Positions 8,390 through 15,903 of a stretch of 64,000 nucleotides of DNA are shown here, one piece after another (the stretch's first letter is position 1; every line of letters starts with the position of its first letter). The stretch is from Actinocatenispora comari (GTDB lineage: Bacteria > Actinomycetota > Actinomycetes > Mycobacteriales > Micromonosporaceae): positions 19,929 through 83,928 of the forward strand of contig NZ_BOPO01000133.1 in NCBI RefSeq assembly GCF_017312725.1, in the 5' to 3' direction. The notes under the pieces are model-generated. The model ran no database searches. It was not told where the DNA came from and worked only from the letters and a program-made list of their open reading frames with translations. A program made the position numbers and the translations under genes.

Positions 8390-8417
8390 TGTGCACAACC
8401 GCCACCCCTGTGGACAA
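8390..8417 (+). other. Two DnaA-box-like 9-mers
   Basis: TGTGGACAA (8409-8417) equals the actinomycete DnaA box TTGTCCACA on the other strand. TGTGCACAA (8390-8398) differs by one base and lies 19 bp away on the same strand. No AT-rich unwinding element or replication gene is nearby, so this is not proposed as an origin. The rest of 8247-8429 shows no gene. Confidence 0.35.
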
Positions 8418-8429
8418 CCCGCGGGCGTC

Positions 8430-9497
8430 TCACCTGCGCAGCGGCGCACCGGCGAACTCGGCGATCCCGTCGCCGAACGCGATCGAGGCACGGAAGCCGA
8501 GCTCGCTGCGGGCCAGGTCCGGCGCGGCGACGACGTGCCGCACGTCGCCCAGCCGGTACCGGCCGGTCACCACCGGCGCCGGCCCACCGAACGCCTCGGC
8601 CAGCGCGGCGGCCATCTCACCGACGGTGTGCGGCTGCCCCGACGCCACGTTGTACGCCCGGAACCCGGTCGCGGGCTCCGTCGTCTCTGCCCGGGCGGGC
8701 GGGCCGGCGGTCGCGCTCACCGCTGCCAGGTTCGCGGCGGCGACGTCGCGCACGTGCACGAAGTCGCGCCGCTGCGCGCCGTCCTCGTACACCTGGGGTG
8801 CCTCGCCTCGCTCCAGCGCCGAGCGGAACAGCGCCGCCACCCCCGCGTACGGGGTGTCGCGCGGCATCCGCGGCCCGTACACGTTGTGGTACCGCAAGGC
8901 GACCACCGATCCGCCGGTGTCCCGGGCCCACGCCGCGGCCAGGTGCTCCTGCGCCAGTTTCGTCGCCGCGTAGGTGTTCCGAGGATCCAGCGGGGCGGAC
9001 TCGGCGACGTTGCGCGGCCGCAGCCAGGCGCCGCAGTGCGGGCAGGGCGGCTCGTACCGGCCGGCGGCGAGGTCGGCCTCGCGCCGCGGCCCGGGCCGCA
9101 CCGTCCCGTGCTCGGCGCACGCGTAGCCGCCCTCGCCGTACACCACCATGGACGAGGCGAGCACCAGCCGGTGCACCCCGGCCGCGGCCATCTCGGCCAG
9201 CAGCACGGCGGTACCCAGGTCGTTGCAACCCACGTACTCGGGCAGGTCGGCGGTGTCGACACCGAGCCCGACCATCGCCGCCTGGTGCACCACGACGTCC
9301 ACATCGGACAGTGCGGCCCGCACCGCGGCGGCGTCCCGGACGTCCGCGCGCACCAGCTCGCCGTCCACATAGGACGGTACGGAGCGGTGTGCGGCGGGGT
9401 GCAGGCAGTCGAGCACCCGCACCGGCTCGCCGGCCGCGCGCAGCGCGTCCACCACGTGCGAGCCGATGAACCCGGCGCCGCCGGTCACCAGGATCAC
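8430..9497 (-). CDS. NAD-dependent epimerase/dehydratase (extended SDR)
   Basis: The product is 355 residues. It has the Rossmann start ILVTGGAGFIGSHVV, the catalytic YAATK (Tyr/Lys), an upstream ASSMVVYGEGG Ser segment, and RDFVHVRDVA of sugar-nucleotide epimerases. An inserted CPHCGAWLRPRN segment (about residue 150) carries a CxxC pair, perhaps a small metal knuckle, which is unusual. The GTG at 9497 overlaps the stop of the phosphorylase gene (GTGA). It probably acts on a nucleotide sugar in the cytoplasm; the exact substrate is unknown. Confidence 0.92.
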   Translation of the reverse strand: MILVTGGAGFIGSHVVDALRAAGEPVRVLDCLHPAAHRSVPSYVDGELVRADVRDAAAVRAALSDVDVVVHQAAMVGLGVDTADLPEYVGCNDLGTAVLLAEMAAAGVHRLVLASSMVVYGEGGYACAEHGTVRPGPRREADLAAGRYEPPCPHCGAWLRPRNVAESAPLDPRNTYAATKLAQEHLAAAWARDTGGSVVALRYHNVYGPRMPRDTPYAGVAALFRSALERGEAPQVYEDGAQRRDFVHVRDVAAANLAAVSATAGPPARAETTEPATGFRAYNVASGQPHTVGEMAAALAEAFGGPAPVVTGRYRLGDVRHVVAAPDLARSELGFRASIAFGDGIAEFAGAPLRR

Positions 9498-10309
9498 GGC
9501 AGCGTCACCCCGGCCTCCTGGTACGACTCGGCGCAACCGCACGAGGGCTCGGCCGGCAGTGCCGCGGCGGCGCTCAGCAACAGCGTGCGCATCCGTTCGG
9601 TGTTGGCCGCGAACACCGCGAACACCTCGTCCTGGTTCACCCCGGCGCCCACCTCGATCCCCGCGTCCAGGTCGGTGACCAGCGCGATCGGCGTGTAGCA
9701 CAGCCCGAGTTCGCGGGCCAGCACCGCCTCCGGGTGGCCGGTCATGTTCACCACCGACCAGCCCTGCGCGGCGAACCACCGGGACTCCGCCCGGGTGGAG
9801 AACCGCGGCCCCTCCACCACGACCATGGTGCCGCCGTCGACCACGTCGGTACCGGCGGCCGCCGCGACGCCCGCCACCCGCTCGCGCCCGACCGGGCAGT
9901 ACGGGTCGGCGAACGAGACGTGCACCGCACCCTGGTCGTAGTAGGTCTGCACCCGTCCGCTGGTCCGGTCGACCAGCTGGTCCGGTAGGACGAACGTGCC
10001 CGCCCCGAACTCCGGCCGCAGCGAGCCCACCGCACACGGCGCCAGCACCTGCCGTACCCCGAGCGAGCGCAGCGCCCACAGGTTCGCCCGGTACGGGATG
10101 CGGTGCGGCGGGAAGCGGTGGTCACGACCGTGCCGCGGCACGAACGCCACCCGCCGCCCGCCCGGTACGGCACCGACCATCACCGGGTCGCTCGGCGGCC
10201 CGTACGGCGTGTCGACGACGTGCTCGACCACGTCGGGCAGCAACTCGTACAAGCCGGACCCGCCGATCACCCCGACGTCGGCCACCGGTTCCGCGCTCGC
10301 CTCGGTCAC
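9494..10309 (-). CDS. mtnP: S-methyl-5'-thioadenosine phosphorylase-type purine phosphorylase
   Basis: The product is 271 residues. The phosphate-binding opening is GVIGGSGLYELL. Next come FVPRHGRDHRFPPHRIPYRANLWAL in short segments, a GPRFSTRAE box, and NMTGHPEAVLARELG before VTDLDAG, the substrate-selecting region of the MTAP/MTIP class. It likely splits methylthioadenosine to adenine and methylthioribose-1-phosphate, a byproduct of polyamine and SAM metabolism. A preference for another 6-substituted purine cannot be excluded. The GTG at 10309 has AGGTGG upstream. It is coupled to the epimerase gene. Confidence 0.87.
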   Translation of the reverse strand: MTEASAEPVADVGVIGGSGLYELLPDVVEHVVDTPYGPPSDPVMVGAVPGGRRVAFVPRHGRDHRFPPHRIPYRANLWALRSLGVRQVLAPCAVGSLRPEFGAGTFVLPDQLVDRTSGRVQTYYDQGAVHVSFADPYCPVGRERVAGVAAAAGTDVVDGGTMVVVEGPRFSTRAESRWFAAQGWSVVNMTGHPEAVLARELGLCYTPIALVTDLDAGIEVGAGVNQDEVFAVFAANTERMRTLLLSAAAALPAEPSCGCAESYQEAGVTLP

Positions 10310-10393
10310 CGGACCACCTCTCGCTCCTGCCCGCACCGGTCGGTCACGGGTCGCCCCACCATTCTGTCGGCCGTACCGCCGGCACCCGATTAC

Positions 10394-10424
10394 CGATCGG
10401 TGACGGCCCGATCGTCACCGATCG
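10394..10424. promoter_or_regulatory. 11-bp inverted repeat in divergent intergenic region
   Basis: CGATCGGTGAC (10394-10404) is inverted exactly as GTCACCGATCG (10414-10424) around a 9-nt centre. It lies in the 360-bp gap between the divergent phosphorylase and YqgE genes. A smaller AT-rich palindrome AACAA-TC-TTGTT follows at 10527-10538. Both look like protein-binding sites; the regulator is unknown. No gene was seen in the gap. Confidence 0.5.
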
Positions 10425-10669
10425 TCGTGGCGTCGCCATCGCCGCTCACCTGCGGCTGGTACCGGTCGGACGTGGCGGGCGTCCGCCGAAGGACGGGTTT
10501 CCGACACTGTTCGTGACCGCAATCTCAACAATCTTGTTAGCTGGCGTTACGCACTTCGACTTCCGCGCGAGGGGTGCACGTCGATAGCGTTCGGGACAGC
10601 GGTGGCCGGCGGGTCACCGGTACGGCAGGGGAGGCGGGCGTGCGGCACGAGCCAGGAAGGATCGGGGAC

Positions 10670-11233
10670 ATGGCGGTCGAGTCGCTCACCGGGCGACTCC
10701 TCGTCGCCACCCCGGCCCTGCGTGATCCGAACTTCGAGCGCACCGTCGTGCTGCTGCTCGCCCACGAGCGCGGCGGCGCGCTCGGCGTCGTCCTCAACCG
10801 GGCGACCGAGATGCCGGTCAGCGACATCGAGGCGCTCGGCGGGTGGGCCGACCGCGCCAGCGACCCGGGCGTGGTGTTCGAGGGCGGCCCGGTCCAGCCC
10901 GAGGCGGCGATCTGCCTCGCCCGGGTCCGGCCGGAGCGCGACGTTCGCGGCGTCACCCGCGTCGCCGGCCCGGTCTGCTCGGTCAACCTGCCGGCCGGGC
11001 CGGACGACGTCGACGAGGGCATCGAAGGGGTGCGCGTGTTCTCCGGCTACGCCGGCTGGGAGGCCGGCCAGCTCGAGTCGGAGATCGACACCGGCTCCTG
11101 GCTGGTGTTCGACGGGCTGCCCGGCGACGCGTTCTTCCCCCGCCCGGACGACCTGTGGTCGATGGTGCTGCGCCGGCAGGGCGGGCTGCTCGCCGCCATC
11201 GCCCTGTTCCCGTCCGATCCGTCGCTGAACTGA
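10670..11233 (+). CDS. YqgE/AlgH family protein
   Basis: The product is 187 residues and covers the whole UPF0301 family: LTGRLLVATPALRDPNFERTV at the start in family order, then HERGGALGVVLNR, FEGGPVQPEA, and FSGYAGWEAGQLE with SWLVFDG near the end. The role is unproven; AlgH was linked to gene regulation in pseudomonads, but the fold has no clear active site. ATG 10670 follows GGAAGG. An earlier in-frame GTG would add about 10 residues with no family match. Confidence 0.93.
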   Translation: MAVESLTGRLLVATPALRDPNFERTVVLLLAHERGGALGVVLNRATEMPVSDIEALGGWADRASDPGVVFEGGPVQPEAAICLARVRPERDVRGVTRVAGPVCSVNLPAGPDDVDEGIEGVRVFSGYAGWEAGQLESEIDTGSWLVFDGLPGDAFFPRPDDLWSMVLRRQGGLLAAIALFPSDPSLN

Positions 11234-11309
11234 CCCCGGGGGTACCCGCCTGGGCGGTCCGCGCCGGCTGTGTACACTTGCCACCGCACGTCGCTCAGGC
11301 GGCGGGCAT

Positions 11310-11382
11310 GGGGCTGTGGCGCAGCTGGTAGCGCACCACACTGGCAGTGTGGGGGTCAGGGGTTCGAGTCCCCTCAGCTCCA
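11310..11382 (+). tRNA. tRNA-Ala (anticodon GGC)
   Basis: A complete 73-nt cloverleaf. Acceptor GGGGCTG pairs with CAGCTCC and contains the G3:U70 pair that marks alanine tRNAs. The D-arm stem is GCGC/GCGC, the anticodon stem CCACA/TGTGG with loop CTGGCAG (anticodon GGC), and the T-arm AGGGG-TTCGAGT-CCCCT. Discriminator A at 11382. No CCA is encoded; the next bases are CGAG. A TACACT-like -10 lies about 35 bp upstream. Confidence 0.97.
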
Positions 11383-11401
11383 CGAGTTCTCTGGGCGGCG
11401 T

Positions 11402-11602
11402 GTGTTCGCGGAAAGCGCGAACCGCGTCGCCCTCGTTATTTCTCCGCGGGGCCGAGCCCCGCGTACCCCACGGCGGTGGTCACCGTGTGTGGGTGGTTGG
11501 GGCGGGCTCTTTGGGGGTGTTCGCGGAAGGCGCGAGCCGCGTCGCCCTCGTTGTTTCTCCGCGGGGCCCGCGTACCCCACGGCGGTGGTCATCGTGTGTG
11601 GG
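11402..11602. repeat. Direct duplication downstream of tRNA-Ala
   Basis: Copy 1 (11402-11493) and copy 2 (11517-11602) match closely from GTGTTCGCGG to GTGTGTGGG. They differ by a few substitutions and one 6-bp indel (CGAGCC). A weaker third partial copy (CCCCACGGTTGG to GCGTGGG) lies near 11647. No gene is seen here, nor in 11603-11850 apart from this remnant. Confidence 0.8.
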
Positions 11603-11850
11603 CCGCTGGCAGACCGCTTGCCTTTTCGCTTCTCGGTGGGTCTGAACCCCACGGTTGGTTCCTGGTGCGTGGGTGGACTGTGTCGCTTTTGTCGGGTCTC
11701 GAGTCTGCGAACCTCACGGTGGGCGCGGGGCCCGGCAAGCGGAGGGTTGGGGACAGGAAACCCAGGAATTCGGACTGGGAGCGTCCGCGGGCCCCGACGG
11801 CCGGTCTCGGCCCGCACCATGTGAGCACGTCGAGACGAGAGGTCGTCGTC

Positions 11851-12246
11851 ATGGTCAAGTACCTGCTCACCGCAGCCGCCGTCTACCTGGGGGCCATCGG
11901 GCTCGCGCTGCTGTTCGTACCGGCGCGGTTCGGCGTCGGCGCGGTGCCGCCGGACGCCTCACCCGAACTGCTCGCGCTGCTCCGGCTGCTCGGTGGTCCG
12001 CTCCTGGGCATCGCGGTGTTGAACTGGATGTCCCGCAAGGCACCGCCGTCGGGGCTGCGCCGGACGGTCCTGCTGGCGAACCTGGTCGGGTTCGGCGTCG
12101 TCGCCGCGAACGACGTCGTGGGCGTGGTCACCGGCGACGCGCGCGACCTCGCGCGGATCTTCGTGGTCGTGCACCTGGCGTTCGCCGCCGCCTTCGCCGT
12201 CGCACTGGTACGCCGCGCGCCGGTCACCGCGAGCGGCCGGGCCTGA
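11851..12246 (+). CDS. Small membrane protein (DUF4345-like), function unknown
   Basis: The product is 131 residues with four hydrophobic segments (about 5-24, 42-62, 70-92, 100-122). Length and helix pattern resemble short DUF4345-type proteins, but this is a tentative match. ATG at 11851 with AGAGG upstream. It stands alone, convergent with the GlxA-like regulator at 6 bp. Confidence 0.75.
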   Translation: MVKYLLTAAAVYLGAIGLALLFVPARFGVGAVPPDASPELLALLRLLGGPLLGIAVLNWMSRKAPPSGLRRTVLLANLVGFGVVAANDVVGVVTGDARDLARIFVVVHLAFAAAFAVALVRRAPVTASGRA

Positions 12247-12252
12247 GCCGGC

Positions 12253-13218
12253 CTACGACGGGGACCGCACCTGGGTCTGCCGGAAGCGTCGGGGACTCAC
12301 CCCGAACCGGTCGGCGAACGCCTGGCGCAGCGTCTCGGCCGACCGGAAGCCGCAGCGGTGCGCGATCTGGGACAGCGGCAGGTCGGTGGTCGCGGCGAGC
12401 CGTGCCGCGATCTCCAGCCGCATCCGGCGTACCGCACTGGCCGGGGTCTCGCCGGCGTGCTCGCGGAACAGCCTGGTCAGCTGGCGCGCGCTGACGCCGG
12501 CACGCGCGGCGAGGGCCGGGACGCTCAGGTCGGCGTCCGGGTGCGCGACCACGTGATCGGTCACCAGCCGTACGGTGGCGTGGTCGGGGCGCCGCGCGGA
12601 CGTGAACATGCTCATCTGCGCCTGGTTGCCGGGCCGCTGCAGGTAGGTGACCATGCCCATGGCCACCCACCGGGCGAGCTCGGCGCCGTGGTCCTCCTCG
12701 ATGAACGCCAGGGTCAGATCCAGCGAGGCGGTCACCCCGCCGGAGGTCGCGACCGCGCCGTCGCGCACGAAGATCGGTGCCGGATCGACCCGTACCCGCG
12801 GGAAGGATCGTTCGAGCTCGGCCGCGTACAGCCAGTGCGTGGTCGCCCGCTTGCCGTCCAGCAGCCGCGCCGCGGCGAGCACGGTGGCGCCGGTGCAGAC
12901 CGAAGCGACCCGGTGCGCGTCGGCGGCCAGCCGTCGGACCTGGCGTACCAGCTCGGCGTCGCGCGCGGCGGCCCGATGACCACCGCCCCCGGACACGATC
13001 ACCGTGTCGGCGCGCCGGACCTCGTCGAGCCGTGCCTGGGCCGCCAGGGACAGCCCGGTCTCGCAGCGGACCGGGCCGCCCGACACGTTCGCGAACACCA
13101 GCTGGTACCGGGGATCGGCGCCGAGCCGGTTCGCGAGGGCGAACGCGGAGGTGACGCAGGCGATGTCGACCAGCTCCGCGTCGTCGTACCCGATCACCAC
13201 GACCCGGTGCGAGTCCAT
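12253..13218 (-). CDS. GlxA-type transcriptional regulator (DJ-1/PfpI domain + AraC HTH)
   Basis: The product is 321 residues. The N-terminal DJ-1/PfpI-like domain (about 5-190) has the nucleophile-elbow segment VASVCTGATVLA with a Cys. The C-terminal AraC domain has two helix-turn-helix motifs: VPALAARAGVSARQLTRLF and SQIAHRCGFRSAETLRQAF with FGVSPRRFR. Such regulators usually activate nearby catabolic genes, but no clear target is adjacent. ATG 13218 was chosen; a GTG two codons upstream is equally possible, and neither has a strong ribosome site. Confidence 0.92.
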   Translation of the reverse strand: MDSHRVVVIGYDDAELVDIACVTSAFALANRLGADPRYQLVFANVSGGPVRCETGLSLAAQARLDEVRRADTVIVSGGGGHRAAARDAELVRQVRRLAADAHRVASVCTGATVLAAARLLDGKRATTHWLYAAELERSFPRVRVDPAPIFVRDGAVATSGGVTASLDLTLAFIEEDHGAELARWVAMGMVTYLQRPGNQAQMSMFTSARRPDHATVRLVTDHVVAHPDADLSVPALAARAGVSARQLTRLFREHAGETPASAVRRMRLEIAARLAATTDLPLSQIAHRCGFRSAETLRQAFADRFGVSPRRFRQTQVRSPS

Positions 13219-13365
13219 CCGCACACCGTACCGCCGCGCGCCGCCCCTTCCGCCCGGCCGAACGGCCGGCCCGTCCGCGGTCTCGACGGGCCTAACGGCG
13301 GCGCCCCGACCATCCGCCGCGTCGAGGAACCAGCGGGGGCACGGGTGGCGCGTGCGGGCGGCGGG

Positions 13366-14613
13366 TCAGAGCTGGCCGAGGTGGAAGCGCAGGCCCTGGT
13401 CATCGGCGCAGTCGGCGGTCAACCCGTACGGCTGACGCTGCGGGTCGCTCGCCGTACCGCCGTGCGCCCGGACCGCCGCCACCGCCGCCGCGACGTCGTC
13501 GACCCGCCACAGCGGTACCGCGGTCGCCCGCTCGTGCCCGCCGGACAGCCCGGTCATCGGTACCGGTCCCTCGACCTGCCAGCCGTCGGCGACGGTGCCG
13601 GGCGCGAACCGCCAGCCCAGCACCGATCCGTAGAAGGCGCGGGCCTTCACCGAGTCGACCACCTCCAGCGTGAGGTAGCCCAGATCGCCGCGCCGGCGGC
13701 CGTTCGCGGGCGGGCGGGTGCCCACCGGGCCGGCCGGCGGCTGGTACACCGCGAACGCGGTGTCCTGGTCGTCGACGCACTCGACGACCGTGCCGAACGG
13801 TTCGGCGACCGGCTCGCCGGCGCTGCCGCCCGCGGCGCGTACCGCGTCGGCCGCCGCGCGCGCGTCGGCCACCGCGTAGCAGCAGAACAGCGTCGGGCCC
13901 TCGGCGGTCGACCACAGCCCGATCGCCGGCAGCTGCCCGGACACGTGCCGCCGGTGCCCGGCCGGCACGTCCCAGCCGAGCACCGCGCGGTAGAACCGGG
14001 CGGCCCGGTCCCGGTCGGGTACCCACAGCGACACGTACCCGACGTCGCCGGTCCGGTACGCCGGTTCGGCCGCCGGGAGCGGCGAGTGCAGCCCCCAGCG
14101 GTGCCCGAACGGGTCGACGATCCACGCCATCCGCTCCCCGTACCCGTCGTACGGCGGGCGGTCCCCGGTGGCGCCGGCGTCGATCGCCGCGGCGCGGACC
14201 GCGTCGGCGTCGTGGACCGGCAGCATCAGGCTCACCGCGGCGGCGTTCGGCCGCGGCGCGGCGACGCCGATCTCCGGGTGCTCGTCGGCGAGGTAGAGCA
14301 CGCCGTCGCCGAGGGTCAGTTCGGCGTGGCCGATCCGGCCGTCCGGCATGACGACCGGTTCGCCGTCGACCACCGCACCGAAAACCTCGGCGTACCAGTC
14401 GATCGCGGCTCGGGCGTCCGTGACGGCGAGGTAGGGCACGGCGGCCGGCCGCGGCGTGGTCGCGGTCTCGGCCGGGGCAATCGTGGTCATCGGGATCACT
14501 CCTGACGGCAGGGCCAGCGCCCGCTCGACGCGGGCGCGCAGCGTACGGGCGAAGGCCGGATCGGGGTCCACCGGTGTCACCGGCTCGCGCAGCTGCTCGA
14601 ACGGGTCAGTCAT
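13366..14613 (-). CDS. Triple VOC (glyoxalase-like) domain protein coupled to an ECF sigma factor
   Basis: The product is 415 residues. Residues 1-45 form a short helical preface (DPFEQLREPVTPVDPDPAFA) unlike VOC domains. Three VOC modules follow at about 55-180, 190-305 and 315-415, each with the beta-alpha-beta order. The first has the YLAVTDARAAIDWYAEVFGA type start and a WIVDPFGHRW ending, as in glyoxalase/bleomycin-resistance proteins; domains 2 and 3 keep fewer metal ligands. ATG 14613 lies inside the sigma factor gene (8-bp overlap), so the two are co-translated. It may bind a small ligand and inform the sigma factor. Confidence 0.87.
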   Translation of the reverse strand: MTDPFEQLREPVTPVDPDPAFARTLRARVERALALPSGVIPMTTIAPAETATTPRPAAVPYLAVTDARAAIDWYAEVFGAVVDGEPVVMPDGRIGHAELTLGDGVLYLADEHPEIGVAAPRPNAAAVSLMLPVHDADAVRAAAIDAGATGDRPPYDGYGERMAWIVDPFGHRWGLHSPLPAAEPAYRTGDVGYVSLWVPDRDRAARFYRAVLGWDVPAGHRRHVSGQLPAIGLWSTAEGPTLFCCYAVADARAAADAVRAAGGSAGEPVAEPFGTVVECVDDQDTAFAVYQPPAGPVGTRPPANGRRRGDLGYLTLEVVDSVKARAFYGSVLGWRFAPGTVADGWQVEGPVPMTGLSGGHERATAVPLWRVDDVAAAVAAVRAHGGTASDPQRQPYGLTADCADDQGLRFHLGQL

Positions 14614-15139
14614 CGATCTCCCCCTCTCCCTCGGCGTAGACGGTCCGGAACTCCCGCCGGGCCCGGACGAGCAGCGCCTCGGTGGCCCGGACGGTACGGT
14701 CCAGCAGCGCCGCGACCCGCGGTACCGGCAGGTCGTCGACGTAGCGCAGGGTCAGCGCGGCGCGGTGCTGCGGCGCGAGCCGGTCCAGCGTGGCGCGGGC
14801 GCGCAGCGCGTCCAGCCGGCCGTCCCACGGGTCGTCCTCGTCGGCGGTGCGTTCGAGCGCGACGGCCCGCAGGTTGCGCTGCTCGCGCTGCTGCCGGCGC
14901 CAATGGTCGGCGAGCTTGTGCCGGGCCACGCCGATCAACCAGCCGACGTCGATGCGCGGTGGCATGCCGCGGCGCACCGAGTCGACCGCGGCGAGGAACG
15001 TCTCGGAGGTCAGCTCCTCGGCCACCTCCCGGCGCCCGCAGCGGCGCAGCAGGTAGCCGTACACCTGCGGCAGTGCCGGGTCGTAGAGGGCCAGCAGTGC
15101 GCTGCCCGCGTCGTCGGCCGGAGCCTGCGTTCCGTCCAC
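14606..15139 (-). CDS. ECF RNA polymerase sigma factor
   Basis: The product is 177 residues. Region 2 is at about 18-88 (VYGYLLRRCGRREVAEELTSETF, WLIGVARHKLADHWRR in segments), and region 4 at about 110-160 (LAPQHRAALTLRYVDDLPVPRVAALL, then a VRATEALLVRARREF recognition helix). There is no membrane anti-sigma gene next to it; the coupled partner is the triple-VOC protein. GTG start at 15139 with GAGGG upstream. Confidence 0.93.
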   Translation of the reverse strand: MDGTQAPADDAGSALLALYDPALPQVYGYLLRRCGRREVAEELTSETFLAAVDSVRRGMPPRIDVGWLIGVARHKLADHWRRQQREQRNLRAVALERTADEDDPWDGRLDALRARATLDRLAPQHRAALTLRYVDDLPVPRVAALLDRTVRATEALLVRARREFRTVYAEGEGEIDD

Positions 15140-15241
15140 ACCCTCATCGTCGTCGCGGGAGCCGAAACTCCGACGGTCTCCGCCGGAATCGTCCCGCGCG
15201 CGTGCCGGCTCGGCCGGCGGGCCGGCTCGTTCGCGGCCGGG

Positions 15242-15820
15242 TCAGCCGAGCGAGGTCGCCGCGGCGTGCAGCTCGCGCAGCGCGGCGAGCGCGTGGTGGG
15301 CCAGCCCCTGGTCGTCCGCGCGATCGCCCTCGATCCACTGCGCGTACCCGCGCTTGAAGGCGAGCAGGCCGAGCTCCGCCGCCAGCTGCGCGGTCGCCTC
15401 CGGTACGCCGCGGGCGAGCAGCGCGGTGGTCATCGCGGCGGCGAGCCCGATGCTCTTGAGCGCGTCCCGTTCCTGCAGTTCGGTGCTGGCCGCCACCGCG
15501 GCCTTCAGCCGCGGGCCGAGCTCGCGGTTCGCCGGGCCCATCGCGCCGGAGACGCGTTCCAGGCCGGCGCCGACCGCGGCCAGCGGGGTGGCGTCCGCGG
15601 GGGCCTCGGCGATGCCCTCGGCGAGCAGCCGGCTGAGCGTCTCCTGGCCGGCGACCAGCAGCTCCCGTTTGTCGGTGAAGTGCCGGAAGAAGGTGCTCTT
15701 GGTGACGCCGGCCCGCTCGGCGATCTGCGCGACGGTGGTGGCGTCGTAGCCCTGCTCGCCGAACAGGTCGACGGCCGCGACGATCAGCCGCTGGGTGGTC
15801 TCCGGTTGCCATCGCGCCAT
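15242..15820 (-). CDS. TetR-family repressor
   Basis: The product is 192 residues. The N-terminal HTH runs over about 8-55, with IAERAGVTKSTFFRHFTDKREL as recognition region in family order. The C-terminal ligand domain is all-helical. ATG 15820 is preferred over in-frame codons upstream that would run into the operator. It is divergent from an NAD(P)-binding reductase gene; two matching palindromes fill the 83-bp gap, so it very likely represses itself and that reductase. Confidence 0.94.
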   Translation of the reverse strand: MARWQPETTQRLIVAAVDLFGEQGYDATTVAQIAERAGVTKSTFFRHFTDKRELLVAGQETLSRLLAEGIAEAPADATPLAAVGAGLERVSGAMGPANRELGPRLKAAVAASTELQERDALKSIGLAAAMTTALLARGVPEATAQLAAELGLLAFKRGYAQWIEGDRADDQGLAHHALAALRELHAAATSLG

Positions 15821-15834
15821 GGCCCACATCATAG

Positions 15835-15890
15835 GCGACGGGACAATGGTCCCATCACTGTGTAGAGTGACGGGACAAAGGTCTCGTCAC
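15835..15890. promoter_or_regulatory. Two 24-bp TetR-type operators
   Basis: Operator 1 (15835-15858) is GCGACGGGAC-AATG-GTCCCATCAC. Operator 2 (15867-15890) is GTGACGGGAC-AAAG-GTCTCGTCAC. Both share the core GGGAC-N4-GTCYC and lie 32 bp apart centre to centre, between the divergent TetR and reductase genes. Arms match 8/10 and 9/10. Confidence 0.85.
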
Positions 15891-15903
15891 TTCGGGAGTG
15901 CTC

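Noticed and set aside
8390..8417. Replication origin
   Set aside because: Only two boxes, no AT-rich element, and no dnaA, dnaN or rep gene.
11310..11602. Integrated element at tRNA-Ala
   Set aside because: No integrase and no repeat of the tRNA 3' end; only a short noncoding duplication is present.
11270..11824. A 184-codon frame across the tRNA gene
   Set aside because: It reads through the tRNA and the duplicated noncoding element and has no family features.
13366..14613. Bleomycin resistance protein
   Set aside because: Three linked VOC domains with few metal ligands and coupling to a sigma factor do not support a specific resistance call.
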